Assembly (NCBI GenBank): GCA_039654915.1
Contig: CM077597.1
Location: forward strand, 54,030,001-54,094,000
Source of the DNA: Aquilaria yunnanensis
Taxonomy: Eukaryota > Streptophyta > Magnoliopsida > Malvales > Thymelaeaceae
DNA length: 64,000 bases
Reading direction: 5' to 3'
Position numbers and translations under genes: made by a program. The notes under the pieces are model-generated. The model worked only from the letters and a program-made list of their open reading frames with translations. It made no database searches and had not been told where the DNA came from. This document shows positions 11,313-23,363 of the stretch, in pieces. Each line of letters begins with the position of its first letter. Position 1 is the first letter of the stretch.

Positions 11313-12553
11313 TGTTTTTGTAGTTCACACAAACCTTTCCCACTACATTAATAATTAATGTGAATGTGTTAAATATCTCTATACTCATAAATATGTGAAC
11401 TCACAAGCAAGTGCGCCTATCATCAAAGTATAGCAGTGGTAAGTACCAAGATACAGCAGAAAATAATTTAGACAATCAACAATAAGTTATCTCATACATA
11501 GGATCAAATTCCCCTAAAAATCCCTCATGTTGCTTTTACTTCAGTTTAACAGGATTGTGATTAACTTGGACCATGGAGTACTACCTAAATTAGATTGGCT
11601 CCCTGTTATTCCCTTTACACAAATCACTATCTTTAAGTCACCGATAGAGTGTCTAGGCCTACCGCACTTCCTAACAGTGCATCATTAGTCCAACGATTCA
11701 CTACTAGGTTTCACCATAGTTCGGAGGTATTATATCGCACCTATTACTTTTGATTACGATAATACGCCTTTTATGCAATGGTGATCCATAACAAACAAAC
11801 TGGATACTACTTGTCACATGTTCATCATCCTACATTGAATTAATAGGCTAACTACTATTAATTAATGAATCAAAGAACATTGGATAGATCACATGAAAAA
11901 CATAATCATATTAAACTAGAAAATAATCACATTCTCAAAATCATGCAACATCTACTCTAAGCATAAGTAAGGAAAATTTAGTTCATAGTGCCGTAAAATA
12001 AACACAACATAATGAAAGAAAAATTAAGAAAAGAAGTTTCGATCTCTGAATTACTTCTTCTCCAAGAAATCTTTGATCCGGTGCACATTAAATGATGTTG
12101 ATAATTAGAATTGCCTCTACAAGCCTTGTTCCTTGAAAACTCTGTTATTTTTCTATAGTTCTTCACCTCTCCTTGACTTTTTATTATTTTTTTAGTAAAT
12201 AATCTAAAAAACCCTACTCAATAGTGACACACGGTTTGGTGCATGCCTATGTTCAAGGCCATGTAATGCCCTTGGAACTTAAAATTTGACCAATTAATGA
12301 CATGGTTTGACTCATGGGCATGTAAGGCACTACATGGGTGTGTTGCAAGGCGTGTCTACTGCAGACTTTTCCAAAACTTGTAATTCAGCTCCAAAACTTT
12401 GCAAAAATCCTTCCTAACATAAATGAAGCTAAAATATAACCTAAAAATTAAATATGATCTAATTAAGCACCAAATCATAGCTTAAACATATTAGATGACA
12501 AGCAAACACAAGAGAAAAACATATGGAAAACACAAATAAATATGAATGGATCA
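11313..12553 (-). repeat. LTR B (1241 bp), related to LTR A
   Basis: On the minus strand it starts TGATCCATTCATATTTA directly after the purine-rich GAGGTGGAAAAAAT, a plausible polypurine tract, and ends near AAACACCATTAGC. It aligns with LTR A but is clearly diverged. The tract upstream and the lack of a good primer site downstream suggest it is the 3' LTR of element 2. Confidence 0.65.
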
Positions 12554-12766
12554 TATTTTTTCCACCTCACTTGAACTTTTGCTTGCCTTGAAGTAAAAAC
12601 TCAAAAGAAGAATCTAAACAAGAAAAATCAAAACTTTAAAACCATCAAGTCATAGAAATCATTGAATCATATTCTTGAGCAAAAGTATAGAGAGGATTGA
12701 GGCTTTAAGGGTCTTCAGAAGTTAACAAGACTACCAAGCATGCAACACCTTTAATCTAACACTTTA

Positions 12767-12797
<31 letters not shown>
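12767..12797. repeat. (AAAT)n microsatellite
   Basis: About seven tandem AAAT units within the 3' non-coding part of element 2. Confidence 0.9.
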
Positions 12798-14039
12798 GGG
12801 AACAATTCATCCTCAAGCTAGCAAACCATATCTTTTAAAGCTAAAGGGAAGAACATCAAATTTTCATGCAAAGAAAACAACACAAACCACACTAAGCTCA
12901 GGCTCACTTTACACCACCTTTCAAACCACAAAACCTTGGATTGGGAGATTAATAGAATTTTTCAATTCTTTTGTTTCTTTTTTTGTTTTCACTAATTCTC
13001 TTCTTATGCCAAAAATTCTTTTAGCAAGTATACACTACAGGAGCTCTGTCTATACCCAAGCTAATTCTCAACATAATCCAATATGATCTTTGATTATACT
13101 CATGCTCTTAGCATCTTTTTGAGTTGATACACTCCTACCTTAGGAGAAGAGTCTCAACCTACATCAACACTAACAATAACATAGTAGCATACATCCATAT
13201 GACACTTTATTAAGTATATCATTCAACAATTAACCACAAATCCATCAACCAAACTTTACCACTCATCCAATGATAGAAACTCAAAACTTACCATGCTTTG
13301 ACCAGTGCACTGAACACAAAAAATTGATGCAAAAATAATAGCTTTTAGAGATCATCTTCCACGAGCTTGCCAATGAATTGCAAAAACATTTTAAAAATAA
13401 ATTTAGCACAAAAGTGATAAATTCCAACAATCACTTATGTGATCTTTAAGTTAAGTACTTAAGGCATTAAGCTAATAACCACTCTCTAATAACAAGAACA
13501 TGCTTTATATGATGATTCAAAACAATTAGGCTCCAAAAATTTAAAAACTTTTTAGAAAAAAACACTAGAAAGATATATTCAAGAATAAAAAAAATAGAGA
13601 AGGGGTAAAGATAATAGCCACTCCCTCATACTTAAATTGTATATTGCCATCAATGTACTAACATAGAAAACAAGTGAAAAAGAAAGAGTGATAGAAATTG
13701 ATACTGCCCTTGAAAAGAAAAATCATTTACTTGTTGTGCAAGTCGGTATTCCAAAAGTTCCATAAAAAGGCTATTGATCGAGCTTCATATTGAAATGTGA
13801 AGGCTTCTATGAAAATAGAAAAGATGATCGATCACAAAATATAACAAAAGAAATAAGAAATATAAAAACTATGACAAAATAATATGAAATAGAAAAAGAG
13901 CAACAGAAGCTCCATTAATAAAGCTAGGAAGCCAATAGGAATAAAAAAAAAGTAAAACATAATAGTAATAATATCCATAATAAAAATATAGGAATAAAAG
14001 ATAAATGAATGTCCTACATTTTACTCTATAAATGAAATT

Positions 14040-14830
14040 ACTCTCTCCACCCTGCTAGAGCATGGATTCACAGGCATTCCCCTCTACATGCGTAAGGCTA
14101 TCGGTATGACCTTACATAGATGACATTCACCACTCGGAATATGCTCTCACGATCTTCAGGATCATGGATACGATACTACCTCATCAACTGTGTGAGTAAC
14201 TAAGAGAAAACCACCTGAAGGTGAAATTAACTCACAGACTCTCTGATACTCATCAAAATGAGCTCCCCAATGTTTACTGGGCCATCAGAAGTGAATGCAT
14301 AAGAACTCTCTGCCTTTTCCTCATAACATATGAAGTCAGCATTGTGGGAAGCAAAGTTGCATTAATAAATGTGAGCTAGACCTGGAACTCATAACTTATT
14401 TTTAAGGCAAGGAGGGTAGGTGGGAGTTTAGGTTGAGTGATCAATGCAACTGACTTCCCACAAAGCACTACAGATAACCCATTAAGCAATAAGTGGTGGA
14501 CTAGTACTTGAATGTTTTGGATATCAAAATGTGTGTTAATCTGGTCAATAAGAATGGTCAATAGTCGTCCCTGTATCCTAACTTGCATCAGAGGTCCCGA
14601 AATGTGGCAGTTGGCATGGGCATTTGCATAGGACTCACACATTAACATCAACAATGCAATGTCTGGTGGCCTACAAAAAACATGCAATCCATGACATTTA
14701 ATGGTGGCCATTAGGGGTTGGTTATGAAGGCTGGAACAATCAAAGCCCAGATGATGAATCACTCCCCTTCTTACTGTGGCTTCATGAACTCGGAAGGCTC
14801 ATAGGGAAATAAATCTATTGTTGTCCCACT
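14040..14830 (-). pseudogene. Remnant of the plant-transposon ORF of element 2
   Basis: The minus-strand open segment 14376-14762 reads CESYANAHANCHISGPLMQV and RIQGRLLTILIDQINTHFDI, then continues past a stop with FINATLLPTML and VMRKRQRVLMHSLLMAQ. The spacing of an EFYANA-like motif, a VRG(K/R) motif, an IN..F motif and a LLPT...V.R.R motif matches the family often called putative plant transposon protein domain, found in ORFs of Athila- and Ogre-type LTR elements; its function is unknown. Several stops show it is dead. Recognition is from the motif pattern, without a search. Confidence 0.45.
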
Positions 14831-14979
14831 CCCGCTCCCACCATGGCTCATCCTAACCTTTTTCATTAGACATGCTGAAAAATGTAGAAGATTTTTCCTA
14901 GTTCAAATAATCTCAAACATCATATAATCAACAATAATCTCAGGAATAAGAGCTCCAGTTGAAAATCAATAAAACTACC

Positions 14980-16680
14980 TGTGAGTGATCTTAACCTTGG
15001 TAGCCCCTTAGGCATGGGCTTAATTATTGGCATGGCCTCACACAGACCCTTAGGCTAGGGTTTAAGAAAAATAATGTTGCCACCTTAGTTTAAAAATAGG
15101 GTAAAAACCAAGGAAAAACCCTATTTGACTCCAAATCAATGAAAAGGGAAATTTTGTGTAAAAACTTGATATTTTGGGATTAGGGATCGAGCATGAGTTG
15201 GGAAGGTGTTAGACACCCAACTCACTTGAAACAAGCTTAAAACAAGTCAAAAACAACCATTAGTAAGAAACAATGCATGCATGTGTTAAATGTCAAACAA
15301 GAGTGAGATGGTGGAATTTAGTTATTAGGCTTCAACTTGGGTTGAACTCCCAAGCTTCCTACATACCCAAGTGTGATGTAGGAACAAAGCCTGTGTAGTT
15401 TGATCCCTTGTGAATGGGAGGCTTAGATGACCAGTTAGGATGTGTACCTTGATGGTTGATGAAGTGGTTCCAACAAGAGCATTCGGACTATCTTGGTTGC
15501 ATGATTTGAAGTTGAGGATAGTAAGGATCACCTTCAAATTGTTTGACATTGGTGGTGGATGAATTTCATAGATAGCATTCTTTCTGGTGCCTAAAAATCC
15601 TAACAAAAGACTCTAAAAAATATAGAAATAAAAAATGTTTGTACAAAAAATAACGGTGAAAACAAAAATAAACGATAAGATGAAATCAAAATTAATTTAC
15701 GAAAGGCTAAGCAACCAATTAACTCAAACACTAATCCTGCATGAAAAATGTTAAAAAATTAAACCCAACAGACTCGAATACTAATCTTGCAGTAGGTTGC
15801 CTTTCGGTTCTTTGTCTGACAGCGATGGATGGGAGATTGGTGATGTAAGCTATGACAGTGATGATTGGGGTGTTCTTCAAGAAGATAAGTGATGGGTGAA
15901 GACAACGGAGCACGATGGATGAAGGAGGGGACTGATTTGTGTAATGCTCTGCTTTTTTTATTGAGCATCACTTGTAGTCGTGCGACACTTGGTGGGTGGC
16001 TTTAAGGGGAGGTCCACAATGGTGCGAAGGATTGGGGCCAGTGATGGTGGTTAGGTAGGTGACTGGAGAGGATTGTTGCATTTGGGGACGGTGGTGACAG
16101 AGATGGGTGGTTAGGGTTTCTAGGCAGGGTAGCGAAAAAGCAAGGCTTATGCTACAATTTTCCCTTTTTTTTCAGCTGGAGCTTAGGGTTTTCAAATTTT
16201 ACTCTGGTTTTCAAGTTTCACCCTCTTAAAACAATTGATTTTGGTTGTATTTATAGCCTAAATCATGCTTGAACTCCAACAAAAATATTCAATGATTAAA
16301 TCTTGATCAAAGTATGATAGAATCATAGGAAATTCATTAATTATGCATTTAGTTCCTAATTGTCTCCTAAGTTTTAGCTTAGCCCAAGCTGATCTAGAAT
16401 CATTAATTAGGCCCAAACTTCTTACATAAATTTCAATGAATGCCCAAACTTTCACAATTAAGCCCAATTTTAACCTAGATTATCTAAATGGCTTAAATTT
16501 GATTCTCAAAATAAAAATAACTCAATTATGACCTAAAAAAAATTTAAAGACTAAAAAAAAAATGGATACAATACAACAATTTTAGATAAAAACACCAAAA
16601 TACCCCTATACACTAATTAACCAAGTTTTTCCATAATCTAGCCTATGACACCAAAAAGAAGGACAAAATGAGTGTTTACA
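14980..16680 (-). repeat. 3' LTR of element T (1701 bp)
   Basis: Minus strand: starts TGTAAACACTCATTTTG and ends ATCACTCACA. The terminal ~330 bp (14980-15310) aligns with 34656-34985, including GGAAGGTGTTAG and CACCCAA. Bases immediately upstream (16681-16697, minus strand ATATAGGGAAAAC) are a plausible polypurine tract. Confidence 0.68.
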
Positions 16681-16697
16681 GTTTTCCCTATATCATC
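16681..16697 (-). promoter_or_regulatory. Probable polypurine tract of element T
   Basis: Minus-strand GATATAGGGAAAAC abuts the TGTAAACA start of the 3' LTR. Confidence 0.5.
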
Positions 16698-16871
16698 TCA
16701 TTTTTGTTGGATAAAAGTGGGCTAATGCCTGAGATACTCTTGTTGCCTTGACACAAATGAAGTGGAATGAGAAGTTGAAAGTGAAAGAATTGATTTGAAA
16801 ATGATTGGTGAAGTAGTATGGTAGATAGGGTAGTTAGTTTGCCATGATTGCTCTCATGTTGTTAACGAGGT

Positions 16872-17045
16872 GGTGTTGTCTTAAGAGATTGATTTGGTTG
16901 TCCATAAGATCTTCAAGAATACTATGGTTGTCTTAAAGGTCATTGAGAGTGGTCTAATTGTCTTAGAAGTTGGCGGGAGTAGTCTGACTGTCCCTAGGCT
17001 TTTTGAGAGCAATTTGATTGTCTTAAAAGTTGATAAAAACTTTTT
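16872..17045. repeat. Minisatellite block 1, unit ~30-32 bp
   Basis: Five to six degenerate copies, each opening with (G/A)TTGTC followed by CATAAG, TTAAAGG, TTAGAAG, CCTAGG or TTAAAAG at successive intervals of 30-32 bp. It directly precedes block 2. Confidence 0.7.
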
Positions 17046-17094
17046 ACGGGTCAAGGAAGAAGTATTCTCAGAGGTTAAGTGAGAAATGATGACA

Positions 17095-18425
17095 GCCTTA
17101 TGAATTAGGTAAGAGATTCTTGTGGGTCAAGCGAGAAAAGATGGAAGCCATATAGGTCAAGTAAGGGATTATTGTGGGTAAAGCAAAAAGGATTCTTATA
17201 GGTCAAGTAAGATATGATGGAAGCCTTACAGGTCAAGTAAGGGATTCTTACGGATCAAGTAAGAAGGATTCTCATGGGTCATGTGAGATAAGATGGAAAC
17301 CTCATAGGTAAAGTGAGGGATTCTTGAGGGTCAAGCAAGAAGGATTCTTATGGGGTCAAGTGGGAAAAGATGGTAGCCTCATGGGTCAAGTGAAGGATTC
17401 TTAGGGGTCATGTAAAAAAGATTCTCATGGGTCAACTGAGATAAAATGGAAACCTCTTGGGGTCAAGTAAAGAATTCTTCCGAGTCAAGTAAGAAGTATT
17501 GTCATTGGTTAAGTGAGAAAAGATGAGAGCCTCACGGGTTAAGTGAGGGATTCTTGCAGGTCAAGCAAAAAGGATTCTCACAACTTAAGTGAGAAAATAT
17601 GGATGCCACATAGGCAAGTGAGGGATTCTTGCAGGTCTATTAAGAAGGATTTTCATGGGTTAAAAGAGAAAAAATGTGATCCTTAGGGGTGAAGTGAAAG
17701 ATTCTTGTAGGTCAAGTAAGAAGGATTCTCATGGGTTAATTGGGATAAGATGGAAGCATGGTGCCAAGTGAGGGATTCTTGCAAGTCAAGAAAAAAGGAT
17801 TCATATGGGTCAAGTGAGATAAGATGGAAACCTTATAGATCAAGTGAAGGGTTCTTGCGAATCAAGTAAGAAAGATTCTAATGGGGTTAAGTGAGAAAAA
17901 ATGCTAGCATTATCAAGTCAAGTGAAAGATTATTGTGAGGCGTGCAAAAAGGATTCTCACGAGTGAAGTGAGATAAAATGGAAGCAAGAAGAATTATCAT
18001 GGGTCAAGTGAGACAAAATGTAAACTCAGGGGTCAAGAATGGGACTTTTGTGGGTCAAGCAAGAAGAATTCTCACAAAACATGTGAGAAAACATGCTAGC
18101 TTTATGGGCCAAGTGAGGGATTCTTGCAGGTCAAGCATGAAGGATTCTCACAGGTCAAGTGAGATAAGTTGGAAACGTCATGGGTCAACTGAAGGATTTT
18201 TATAGGTTTACCAAGAAGAATTCTCACGGGTCAAGTATGACAAAATGTAAACCTCATGGGTCAAGTGAGGGATTCTTGTGGGTCGAGCAAGAAGGATTCT
18301 CAGGGTCAAGTGAAAAAAGATGGAAATGTTGTGTGTCAAGTGAGGGATTATTTTGGGTCAAGTAAGAAGAATTCTCACTAGTCAAGTGAGACAAGATGTA
18401 AACCTCTTGGGACAAGCAAAGAGTC
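17095..18425. repeat. Minisatellite block 2, 76-bp unit made of three ~25-bp subunits
   Basis: About 17 degenerate copies. Starts of GGGATTCTT at 17241 and 17317 give a 76-bp period. Each unit holds three variants of a ~25-bp phrase ending in GGGTCAAGTGAG: one after TTCTTG, one after ATTCTCATG and one after AAACCTCATG. The period is not a multiple of three and stops occur in all frames, so it is not coding. Confidence 0.92.
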
Positions 18426-18429
18426 GGTG

Positions 18430-18735
18430 AGTGTTTCACCTCATAGGTGCAAAGTTGTAGGTCTTAAGGAGGGATAACTACATGGGTTCTTAGCTTGTAG
18501 GGCCTAAAGTGGTGAGTGCCTAACTAGTAGGGCTGAAGTAGATGTGCCTAGTGCATAGGGTTTGAAGAGAAGTGCCTATTGATAAGGCTTAAAGGTGGCT
18601 GCCGATTGGTTGGGCTTAAAGATTGGTTGCTTAATTGGCAGGGCTTACAGATGGGTACCTTCAAAGAGGGCATCAATGGCTTAAAGGAAAGGTCACTGCC
18701 TAATTAGAAGGGCTTAAGGTGAATAAGGTAGCATG
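18430..18735. repeat. Minisatellite block 3, unit ~35-40 bp
   Basis: Seven to eight degenerate copies of a phrase like GTGCCTAATTGGTAGGGCTT followed by AAAGGTG. It abuts block 2 but shares no clear unit with it. Confidence 0.75.
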
Positions 18736-20659
18736 GTGCATGATATGACCCTGGAAATAAGCCTAGACTTCAAGCATTTAAGGTTAATTCATTTTGAGAC
18801 TCTATTTTATTTTAGAGGTCTAGGGCCTAATGCATGGGGATCTGTGAATTCTTGATCTTGAATGAGTGAATTGCCCTGGTGTTAATGCTTTAGGGTGCCA
18901 TTGTAGCCTTGTAAGGAATTTTTTTTGTCTTCGATCTTTAGAAGATAACTTGCCTTAACATGAAGCCTCAACATGAAATAAATGTGCTTGTCATGCCCCA
19001 TTGTGTAAGTTTGAGGTAAAAGTTTGGCCTTATAGAATGCTTAATTCTATGAGTGGATTCTTGTATACTTTACCCTTTGTTTTTGCGTGATGAACATGGT
19101 GATGTGCTCTCATTTGATTAAAGGAGTCCTTGGGTGTGAATTTTGGGAGGTTCAACTTCTTGGCACGGATGTCTTGATGGTTATTTGTGGGCGTTTTGAT
19201 GTAGATGTCTTCTTGGAAGGTGGCTTGATAAAGGTGTCTTATTTTAAAATGCTCTGATGAGGGTGCTTTGATAAGGGTGGTGGTTGGTAGTATGGTATTT
19301 TTTAATGAGGTAAATTTTTAGAATGAGAAGGACCTTTAAGCAACTTAGAACCATGAAATTTTCATAACCTAAAGCATAGGTGCTAGTGAACCACAAGAGA
19401 ATGTGTTGTAACCAAACACAGATTGAGGTCTCTCTTAATAATAGTGATCTACACAAAAACAAGTCCATCTCTAAGTATGAACATTTCGTAGGGTTGTATC
19501 GTGGCCTTGGGTGATGGTGAAGAAAGAATGGGATAAATAGGCTCAAATACCTAAACATGCCTCTAGAGTATGCTTCTCATGAAGCATAGACTTTGATTTT
19601 GAGGCTCTATTGCACTTGATCATCATGATTGACCTCCTCAGGTGTAGTTGCAAAAACCTTCAAGATTTTTTATAACACTTGATGGGCTTGACTTTTGTTA
19701 CAAGGCCTCATAATCATAATGGTAAAGTTTTTCTTGAATGATTAGTACTCATGATTAGAACCTTTCTTGAGTTACTTTTCTTTGCAAGCATACATTGATG
19801 TTCAGAGACTCAAATTTCATTTTGATTGCATATCATTGACTTAAAAGATAAGGCCCACTAGTCACATTTTTATTTTTATTTTCTTTTTACCTTAACTTTT
19901 GCCCAAGCTGCCCTTATAGGTTTTCAACTTAGTGAGGGTTCCTTTTAACTTTTGCCTAAGCTGCCTGCCCTTGCGGGATTTCAGTCTTAATAAGGCGTCT
20001 TTTATCATTTTATAGTTGAGTTTATTTTTTTTTTGGGAGACTAATAGCAAAATGTTATGTTTGTCACTTAGATTCAACATTCTTCAAAAGGTACAGTGCA
20101 TCTAGGACATCTTTCCTTGCATTAGCCATTTTTTTGTGCATTTGAGCGGTGTTGATCAATACCTTTTAATGGCTTTAAGTGTGTGTGATGGACAAGATTT
20201 TGTGGAGTTGAATTATACACCTTAAGAGTCGCATACGCTTTCCCAGGTTAGGGTGATTGGTTAAGAAAGAACAGGCCTAGTGTTTTTGGCTCAAAATGGT
20301 TTGTAAAGGATATTACATGATAAGGGTAAAAGAAAGATGTCTGCTATGAAGATGGCCATCTATCATTTAGAAAGACTCACTTTTTTACTAATCATCCAAA
20401 ATTGAAAAAGACACCAATAACTTAAAAACACAGTTATTGTTTGTTTACCAAGTTTAAAGATCAAATTCTCAAATAATCTAGTAGCATCCTTGCCCTAGAT
20501 AATGAATATTTCATAGCACTAAAATGCATAAAGATCCCAATCATTCATTCAAATGAAAAAAGGGTACATGGAAGGGGGAGAAACAACAAATTAGAAAAAA
20601 ACTCCTCTTGCTTAGATCTTCATAATGATGAGGCTTATAGTTTAGTCTTGAATTCATTT
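18736..20659 (-). other. Unrecognised interior of element T
   Basis: No reading frame longer than 105 codons and none with recognisable domains. A short run of imperfect repeats with GATG(T/A)...CTTGATAAAGGTG phrases occurs at 19160-19290. This is where protease, RT and integrase would lie in a complete Tat element; I see none of their motifs. Confidence 0.4.
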
Positions 20660-21880
20660 TGTTAGGTTAACACATTCTTTAATAGTAATAGCATTCACTT
20701 GACTATGAGTTTCATGTGTAAGAAGAGGATTTGTGACCACACTTGGCTTTGTTGGCTGACTGACTATGCGATTGTCAATAAGTTCTTGAATCATGTGCCA
20801 GAGGGTGGCACACTTATCAGTATGATGCCTAATTCCATCATGAAAAGCACAATACTGACTAAGATTGTACTACTTCGGTAATGGATTTGGAGGAGGACTA
20901 GGGGCAAGTGGCTTCACAAGATCTTTCTTATTAAACTTTTGTAGCACTTTACTTAATGGTGCATATAACTAGGTGAAATGGTGAGGTAGGTGAGCATGCT
21001 TTTGAGCACTGATGGCATTGACCTCTGTGCCCCTTAACATTTGAAATTTAAGTGACTTCTTAAGCTTAGTTCCATCATCTACTCTTATTCAGACCAAGTT
21101 AATAGCATTCTCTATTTGTGTTCCAGCGGTTAACAACACTTTAACTATTGGAAGATATTGAGCAGAAAGGTGTTAGTTGTAAATTGGGAAAAGGTTCTTG
21201 ACCATTATTGCAATTTGCTCCTCCTTAGTAGGCCTGTTGATAATTTGGGAAACCTTGGCCCTTCATAGGGTGATAAATGCTGAAAATGTCTCCTTTGGTT
21301 ATTGTTTGGTGGTCTTAAGATCTATCCTTGTAACATCCACTTTCATTGAAGTTATCAAGCTTGAGCATCTTGAACTTCATTGGCACATGAGCCTCAAGGA
21401 ATAGAGATAGTGCATCTAAATCTAGCTATGCTTTGTCCCTTTTCATCTTTCTCATCGTCTCATTCAGAGTTAATACCTTCTCGTGCAGTAGGGGCATGAA
21501 GGGGCACTAGTGGGCACTTGAGTACATAGGTCATCTTTGAGGGTTTTGTGCAAGGTGGACTCAATGAAATCTTGCATTCTTGGATCAATGAGAGTATTTC
21601 CAACAGGAGTATTGAACATCAACTTCTTTTGGGTGCCACGCTGAAGTCCATCAAGAGGAAGACCCATGGAATCAACACCTTCAAACAATGCATACGTCCT
21701 TTTGTTTTGAGATTCTTGTGTTTTGCTGTGGCTGTCAATGCTTCCTTGAATTCTTTTTAGCATCTTCATCAAGTTAGACTCCATCCCTCGCATAAGCAAT
21801 CCCTTAGTGTGAGCCATAACCTTTGTCTTCATTAGCCTAAATCTAGCCAATTTTAGACCATATATATGTATGTGATGCAC
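20660..21880 (-). pseudogene. Ogre/Tat-like gag remnant of element T
   Basis: Minus-strand reading, pieced over stops, gives ETFSAFITL, RAKVSQIINRPTKEEQIAIM, VKNLFPIYN, HLSAQYLPIVKVLLTAG, TQIENAIN and finally PLPKxYNLSQYCAFHDG followed by TDKCATLWHMIQELIDN. This matches the capsid and the degenerate zinc-knuckle (C..H...GH.T..C) region of Ogre/Tat gag. The N-terminal open segment 21470-21880 includes ALFEGVDSMGLPLDG. At least four stops are present. Gag would form the particle that packages element RNA. Confidence 0.72.
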
Positions 21881-22414
21881 TGATATGTATGCATGTTTTA
21901 AGTCTTACATGCATGAGCAAGTTAAAGGACTCTATGTGCATGTATGCATGAATAAACAAGTGAATGTGTATGCATGACCATGAAGAGGTACATGTGTGCA
22001 TGATTGTATGCAAGAATGTAGATTAATGATACAACTAAATGGGTAGCTAGAATGGTAGGTTGTGCTATCCTAGAGGGAGTAATGGTGTTGCCCCTGCGAT
22101 TTAAGCATCCTAAAGTCATAAGGTTAGCTACCTAGGCAATGACTAGCATGAGGTAACTCTCAAAGCGCCTAAATTAGGGTGACCTATCTCAACCTAAGCA
22201 AACTTGAAGTAACTAGACTATAGTGCTTGATTTTAAGCCTATGTCTATGTCCTTTAAGCTTTAGGCACAAAATTTGTTTTGGTGGAGTGTGTGGATGTGT
22301 GATGCTTGTATGATCATGTTAATACACCATGTAAGGCAATACAATGTGTGAGGCAAATGCCAAGATAAGCAATACACTGTGATAACAATAAGGTACCTAA
22401 GGGATGGTTCTAAG
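21881..22414 (-). other. Leader of element T (part 1)
   Basis: Upstream of gag on the minus strand; no gene. GCATG/TGCATG-rich (21890-22010). It continues at 34271-34655 beyond the nested insertion. Confidence 0.45.
22410..22414. repeat. Target-site duplication CTAAG, left copy
   Basis: CTAAG abuts the left end of the solo LTR; the same five bases follow its right end at 34266-34270. Confidence 0.93.
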
Positions 22415-22563
22415 TGTTGGGTTTCGGGAGCCAAATAGCGCAGCAGAATTTAACCGAAACCCTCCAGGATCCAAGTGAAACGGGGTAAACCGGGTGTTCA
22501 AAAATTTTCATACCTAATTTTCGGTTGAGATCTCTCACTCAACTGTAGTGTCGAATCACAAAA

Positions 22564-22586
22564 CCTGAACAGTTGACATGTTCAGG
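22564..22586. promoter_or_regulatory. U5 hairpin of the copia A LTR
   Basis: CCTGAACA and TGTTCAGG form an 8-bp perfect stem around a 7-base loop. Equivalent stems occur at 46219-46241 and 3079-3099 with covarying bases. Confidence 0.6.
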
Positions 22587-22591
22587 CTCTC

Positions 22592-22596
22592 TATGG
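22592..22596. repeat. Target-site duplication TATGG, left copy
   Basis: Repeated at 33027-33031 on the other side of the gypsy element; the unoccupied site in the homologous LTR reads CTCTATGGTATCC at 46245-46257. Confidence 0.95.
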
Positions 22597-23363
22597 TGAT
22601 AGCCGAAAGGCTATCGCCTCTATCTGACCCGAACTCGGAGCGTCAGGGAACGCGAGGAAGCTATTAGCCCCCCCGAGGTACTAAACAGATCGCCTTCGAA
22701 AACGGAGAAGCAGCTATTGCATGCCGAAGAGCATCTCCCCGAAGGCGGAACCCTGAATTAGGGAACCCCCAAACTGTGGGCATATTTCCTGAAGGGCATC
22801 GTCCGTACCAGAGGACGACCTCGGCCAGGGAGCTCGGGAGTACGGCAGGAGCATTTAAGGAGCCTTTGACATACCGCCCACAGATGCTACATGTCACCTC
22901 AGACGGCGATTTGACATGCCAACGCCATCCAGGTCTTGTCACGACCTGTCTCGGTTCGAGACTCAAGGAGCCTGCCACCGGCTACTCGCCCCCTACGCCT
23001 AGAAACTCAGAGAACATCCGACCGAACACGTGTCGTCATCTAAACGGGCTGGGCTTCTCTATAAATACCAGGGAACAGACCCTGGCAAACGGTTGGCAAA
23101 CAATCCAACTCTCCCTTTCTGAGAAAATACAAACAGGCAAGCCCACCAAGCCTTTTAGTGTTATTCCTCCATTTTCTCTCAGCACCACTGACTTGGGCGT
23201 CGGAGGCTCCTCCCCGGAAACACACCCCGAGGACCTCCTAACCCTCTTTTCCTAAGCTTTTCAGGCACGCCCTCCTGGGCAATCTGGCCTCCCGACGGTC
23301 TCCCTCTCCAGAGGTCCCTCCACAAGTCTCAATGTCACCCTACAAAGATGCTGCGGGGCATCA
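22597..23363 (+). repeat. 5' LTR of element G (767 bp)
   Basis: TGATAGCCGAAAGG ... GGGGCATCA. A TATAAATA box lies at 23060-23067 (CTTCTCTATAAATACC), with transcription expected ~30 bp downstream. A C7 run (CCCCCCC) and the phrase ACGGCAGGAGCATTTAAGG are shared with the solo LTR at 40838. Confidence 0.96.

Larger units (their letters stand above)
12554..14979 (-). mobile_element. Interior of element 2 (Athila/Tat-like), 3' half non-coding
   Basis: Lies upstream (minus strand) of LTR B. It has a decayed reading frame at 14040-14830 and a non-coding part that aligns with 1-700. No polymerase domains are visible, so the copy looks non-autonomous or internally deleted. The gypsy element at 14980 interrupts it after ACTACC. 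Bases 12554-13343 contain AT-rich DNA and one (AAAT)n run only. Confidence 0.5.

Noticed and set aside
12796..13086. Plus-strand 96-codon frame with a hydrophobic middle
   Set aside because: No homology recognised; it begins directly after a microsatellite in the non-coding 3' part of element 2.
17095..18425. Regular repeats that might be a CRISPR array or a repeat-protein gene
   Set aside because: Units are contiguous and degenerate with no unique spacers, the 76-bp period is not a multiple of three, and all frames contain stops. The context is a plant retroelement.
18254..18439. Pro/Ser/Asn-rich minus-strand frame resembling an extensin-like protein
   Set aside because: It is the reverse strand of the minisatellite; the amino-acid periodicity comes from the DNA repeat.
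22664..23255. Overlapping open frames of 104 and 159 codons on both strands, repeated at 32420-32918
   Set aside because: They lie wholly inside the LTRs of element G; the frames differ between the two copies and no domain is visible.
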